Positions 6,402 to 7,437 of a stretch of DNA of 7,437 nt are shown piece after piece. The DNA is from Syntrophomonadaceae bacterium (GTDB lineage Bacteria > Bacillota > Syntrophomonadia > Syntrophomonadales > Syntrophomonadaceae). Position 1 is the first letter of the stretch, and every line of letters starts with the position of its first letter. The stretch lies in contig JAUNBV010000053.1 of the NCBI GenBank assembly GCA_030526885.1, forward strand, positions 4,299 to 11,735, in the 5' to 3' direction. Both the position numbers and the translations under genes were made by a program. Below the pieces are notes generated by a model. It searched no databases and was not told the DNA's origin. It saw nothing but the letters and a program-made list of their open reading frames with translations.

Positions 6402-6420
6402 GGCGGTTTGCAAAACCGCC
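6402..6420 (-). terminator. Perfect 8-bp hairpin just after the lipoprotein stop
   Basis: GGCGGTTT (6402-6409) and AAACCGCC (6413-6420) form a perfect 8-base-pair stem with a 3-base loop, 20 bases past the lipoprotein stop codon. On the minus strand it is preceded by AAA but lacks a downstream T-run, so it may be an mRNA 3'-end stabiliser or a weak terminator working with the longer hairpin that follows. On the plus strand it is followed by TTT. Confidence 0.3.
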
Positions 6421-6439
6421 TTTGTGGGTGTGGTGTTTG

Positions 6440-7024
6440 TTATGGTTTGATATTAAAGCCAACAACGATTGCCATATTATCCTCGTTATAGGCTCCGATT
6501 TCACATTGCCAAAGTGTTCCCCAGGAAAAGTCCATCTCAAAGAAGTAGTTATCGCCAATGACGGTTTCGTCTGTTACCGTACCGTCCAAAGTCTTGTAAT
6601 AATCGGTTAGCTTTGTATAATGATCCACTTCGGAACCCTTGGGGACGATGAAAGATGCGCCGAAATTATAACTGCCGTCGCCGCTGAAATCGGGGGCAAT
6701 ATTGCAAAGGTCTTTGCCCAATTCACCAACGCCTTTCTTGATTTCCTCAGGAATTTTCGCAATCAATTCGGCGGCCTCGTTTCCCGTCAAGGTTGTCACC
6801 AAATCCGACGCATAGGCACGAATATCCCCATCCGCAATATCAAATATATCGCCGCTGGCCTGTTCGCCGCCCTGATTATCCGGCTGTGAAGTGCCGGGGT
6901 CGGTCTGCTGTGTTCCGGGGTCAGTCGTGCCGCTGCCGGACGGGGCGGGTTCGGTCGTGCCACCGCAAGCGGCCAGGGCGAATGCCATTATAAGGACCAT
7001 TGCTAAGGCTAAAAGTTTTTTCAT
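6440..7024 (-). CDS. Secreted lipoprotein of unknown function
   Basis: A 194-residue protein with a textbook lipoprotein signal: MKK, a hydrophobic core, and the lipobox LAAC with the acceptor Cys at residue 20, so it should be anchored to the outer face of the cytoplasmic membrane. Residues 21-58 are a flexible Thr/Pro/Gly/Ser/Gln linker with TDPGT twice (34-38 and 41-45). Residues 59-194 look like a compact mixed alpha/beta domain with several aromatic residues (YNFGASF, DHYTKLTDYYKTL, FFEMDFSWG) and two cysteines (107 and 174) that could form a disulfide. I recognise no family and assign no function. ATG at 7024 has TGGAGGT (7034-7040 region) about 8 bases upstream. It is separated from the ubiD operon by hairpins and is preceded by a leader of about 300 bases. 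Confidence 0.85.
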   Translation of the reverse strand: MKKLLALAMVLIMAFALAACGGTTEPAPSGSGTTDPGTQQTDPGTSQPDNQGGEQASGDIFDIADGDIRAYASDLVTTLTGNEAAELIAKIPEEIKKGVGELGKDLCNIAPDFSGDGSYNFGASFIVPKGSEVDHYTKLTDYYKTLDGTVTDETVIGDNYFFEMDFSWGTLWQCEIGAYNEDNMAIVVGFNIKP

Positions 7025-7079
7025 CGCGTTTTACCTCCATAAATAATAGTATGTTTGGTTGATCGAAACAGATGGCGGC

Positions 7080-7196
7080 TTATCCACCATAAGAACAGGG
7101 ATGCCGGGCAATCAGGTTGTATTCTATCCCGTGTCCTCCTTCTGCCGACAATTCGCGTCGGCTGCGTTTCTCTGTTAAGAAGAGTACGCTTTTCAT
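7080..7196 (-). CDS. Possible 38-residue small ORF in the lipoprotein leader
   Basis: ATG at 7196-7194 runs 38 codons to TAA at 7082-7080. The protein begins MKSVLFLTEKRSRREL, with a basic middle and a Gly/His/Tyr-rich end, and I recognise no family. Its ATG overlaps the TGA of the preceding 27-codon frame (ATGA), which would allow translational coupling; AGGAG is present but only 2 bases from the ATG, too close to be ideal. The same frame is open upstream to 7295, so a -1 shift in the preceding frame would fuse the two. It may equally be non-coding structured RNA. Confidence 0.2.
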   Translation of the reverse strand: MKSVLFLTEKRSRRELSAEGGHGIEYNLIARHPCSYGG

Positions 7197-7276
7197 GACT
7201 CCTGTTTTCTTGCCGCAAGCCAAAGGTGATGCGGCTTTGGGCGGTTCTTTTTTTTTAAGATGATTCTCCTGGCCAA
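7193..7276 (-). CDS. Possible 27-residue small ORF with slippery run
   Basis: TTG at 7276-7274 has AAAGGAGGG (7282-7290) with GGAGG 6 bases upstream, an excellent ribosome binding site. The frame runs 27 codons to TGA at 7195-7193. Codons 8-10 are AAA AAA AAG, within a run of nine A followed by G, and a hairpin or pseudoknot begins six bases later. Upstream, CCTGACC-GTC can pair with GAC-TT-GGCCAGG, placing the ribosome binding site in a loop. No family is recognised; short length and an overlapping plus-strand terminator reading keep confidence low. Confidence 0.2.
   Translation of the reverse strand: MARRIILKKKNRPKPHHLWLAARKQES
7213..7256 (+). terminator. Intrinsic terminator signature on the plus strand
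   Basis: Read on the plus strand, CCGCAAGCC (7213-7221) pairs with GGCTT (7233-7237) and GCGG (7241-7244), leaving a 3-base bulge, and TTC plus nine T (7248-7256) follows at once. A GC-rich stem with a T9 tract is the classical Rho-independent terminator form. No plus-strand gene lies to its left in this window, so it would end either an unannotated plus-strand RNA or antisense transcription into the lipoprotein leader. The same bases can be read on the minus strand as a slippery run plus pseudoknot. Confidence 0.45.
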
Positions 7277-7329
7277 GTCTACCCTCCTTTGACGGTCAGG
7301 CTTTAAAGAGCGTAAGCAACCTTGCGCCT

Positions 7330-7358
7330 AGTATAGCAAAAAAATATGATGAAATAAA
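7330..7358 (-). promoter_or_regulatory. Candidate promoter of the lipoprotein transcript
   Basis: On the minus strand TTTATT (7358-7353) and TATACT (7335-7330) are spaced by 17 bases, with an AT-rich spacer holding a T7 run. The -10 box matches TATAAT at 5 of 6 positions; the -35 box matches at about 3 of 6. Initiation would fall near 7323 and give a leader of about 300 bases before the lipoprotein start. A palindrome lies just upstream. Confidence 0.45.
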
Positions 7359-7363
7359 TGGGC

Positions 7364-7379
7364 CATAAAACATTTTATG
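7364..7379. repeat. 16-bp inverted repeat upstream of the lipoprotein promoter (possible operator)
   Basis: CATAAAA (7364-7370) and TTTTATG (7373-7379) are perfect inverted half-sites around a central CA, five bases upstream of the -35 hexamer candidate. The dyad form, size and position fit a binding site for a dimeric regulator. No known regulator consensus is assigned. Confidence 0.35.
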
Positions 7380-7437
7380 TACACAAGGGGATAGCTCTCC
7401 GGTCTTTAAACCAAGATCACCCCCGAAGCTGATCAGC

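Larger units (their letters stand above)
7025..7329 (-). other. Long hairpin-rich leader of the lipoprotein gene (no established gene)
   Basis: These roughly 300 bases lie between a promoter candidate and the lipoprotein start. They contain several inverted repeats: 7072-7090 (7 pairs, one of them G-U on the minus strand but C-A on the plus strand, favouring the minus strand for this one); 7095-7102 with 7126-7134 (8 pairs, one bulge); 7144-7162 (GCCGAC/GTCGGC, 6 perfect pairs, 7-base loop); 7164-7189 (GCGT/ACGC enclosing CTCT/AGAG); and overlapping stems in 7212-7244 next to a run of nine A on the minus strand. I see none of the riboswitch consensus motifs I know. Two tiny open frames overlap this region. 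Confidence 0.45.

Noticed and set aside
7021..7218. 65-codon minus-strand frame ending in ATGA overlap with the lipoprotein start
   Set aside because: The overlap is suggestive of coupling, but its TTG start has no ribosome binding site and the Arg-rich composition looks non-coding; the lipoprotein has its own strong site.
7025..7329. Known riboswitch or T-box in the lipoprotein leader
   Set aside because: I looked for the core motifs of c-di-GMP, cobalamin, SAM, TPP, ZTP, glycine and T-box elements and saw none on either strand; this is by eye only.
7296..7436. 47-codon minus-strand frame, LISFGGD onward, possibly the end of a gene to the right
   Set aside because: It crosses the AT-rich promoter candidate and the palindrome, and shows no recognisable domain; too little sequence to claim a partial gene.
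7428..7437. Perfect palindrome GCTGATCAGC at the right edge
   Set aside because: It is cut by the window end, so its full extent and neighbours cannot be judged.

Overview
This window looks like the chromosome of an anaerobic Gram-positive bacterium of the Clostridia, of the Peptococcaceae/Syntrophomonas/Desulfotomaculum kind. That is an inference from three things: very strong AGGAGG-type ribosome binding sites with several TTG starts, a moderately GC-rich sequence, and a gene set that joins UbiD/UbiA/UbiX-type quinone genes to Tat and tetrapyrrole genes. I see no mobile element, tRNA, rRNA or CRISPR array. Every gene I can support is on the minus strand, so it reads from right to left.

Right part (about 7437 to 6440): a 413-base stretch without an established gene carries a promoter candidate with a nearby palindrome, a hairpin-rich leader and two tiny open frames. 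It leads into a gene for a 194-residue lipoprotein of unknown function. About 290 bases with two hairpins (probable transcription end), a 29-codon open frame with an excellent ribosome binding site and a consensus TATAAT box then separate the lipoprotein gene from the main operon.

Main operon (6149 to 1), in order of transcription: ubiD-type decarboxylase, ubiA-type prenyltransferase, ubiX flavin prenyltransferase, long-chain polyprenyl diphosphate synthase, tatC, tatA, precorrin-2 dehydrogenase (CysG N-terminal/SirC type) and hemA (cut by the window edge). Most junctions overlap or are only a few bases apart. The largest gap inside the operon, 102 bases before tatA, follows a good internal promoter candidate.

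How they work together: the polyprenyl synthase makes the isoprenoid tail. UbiA attaches it to an aromatic acid. UbiD decarboxylates the product using the prenylated FMN that UbiX makes. In this type of organism the likely product is menaquinone by the futalosine route (MqnP/MqnL/MqnM roles), although the upstream mqn genes are not in view. TatA and TatC form a minimal export system for folded redox enzymes. The last two genes feed heme and siroheme synthesis. The operon therefore reads as a kit for building an anaerobic electron transport chain.

The most unusual points are: a TatC with a long basic-then-acidic tail and an alanine where the family has the conserved HLxELR glutamate; a leader upstream of the lipoprotein gene that can be read either as a frameshift-like cassette on the minus strand or as a structured RNA ending in an intrinsic terminator on the plus strand; and a well-initiated mini-ORF before ubiD.
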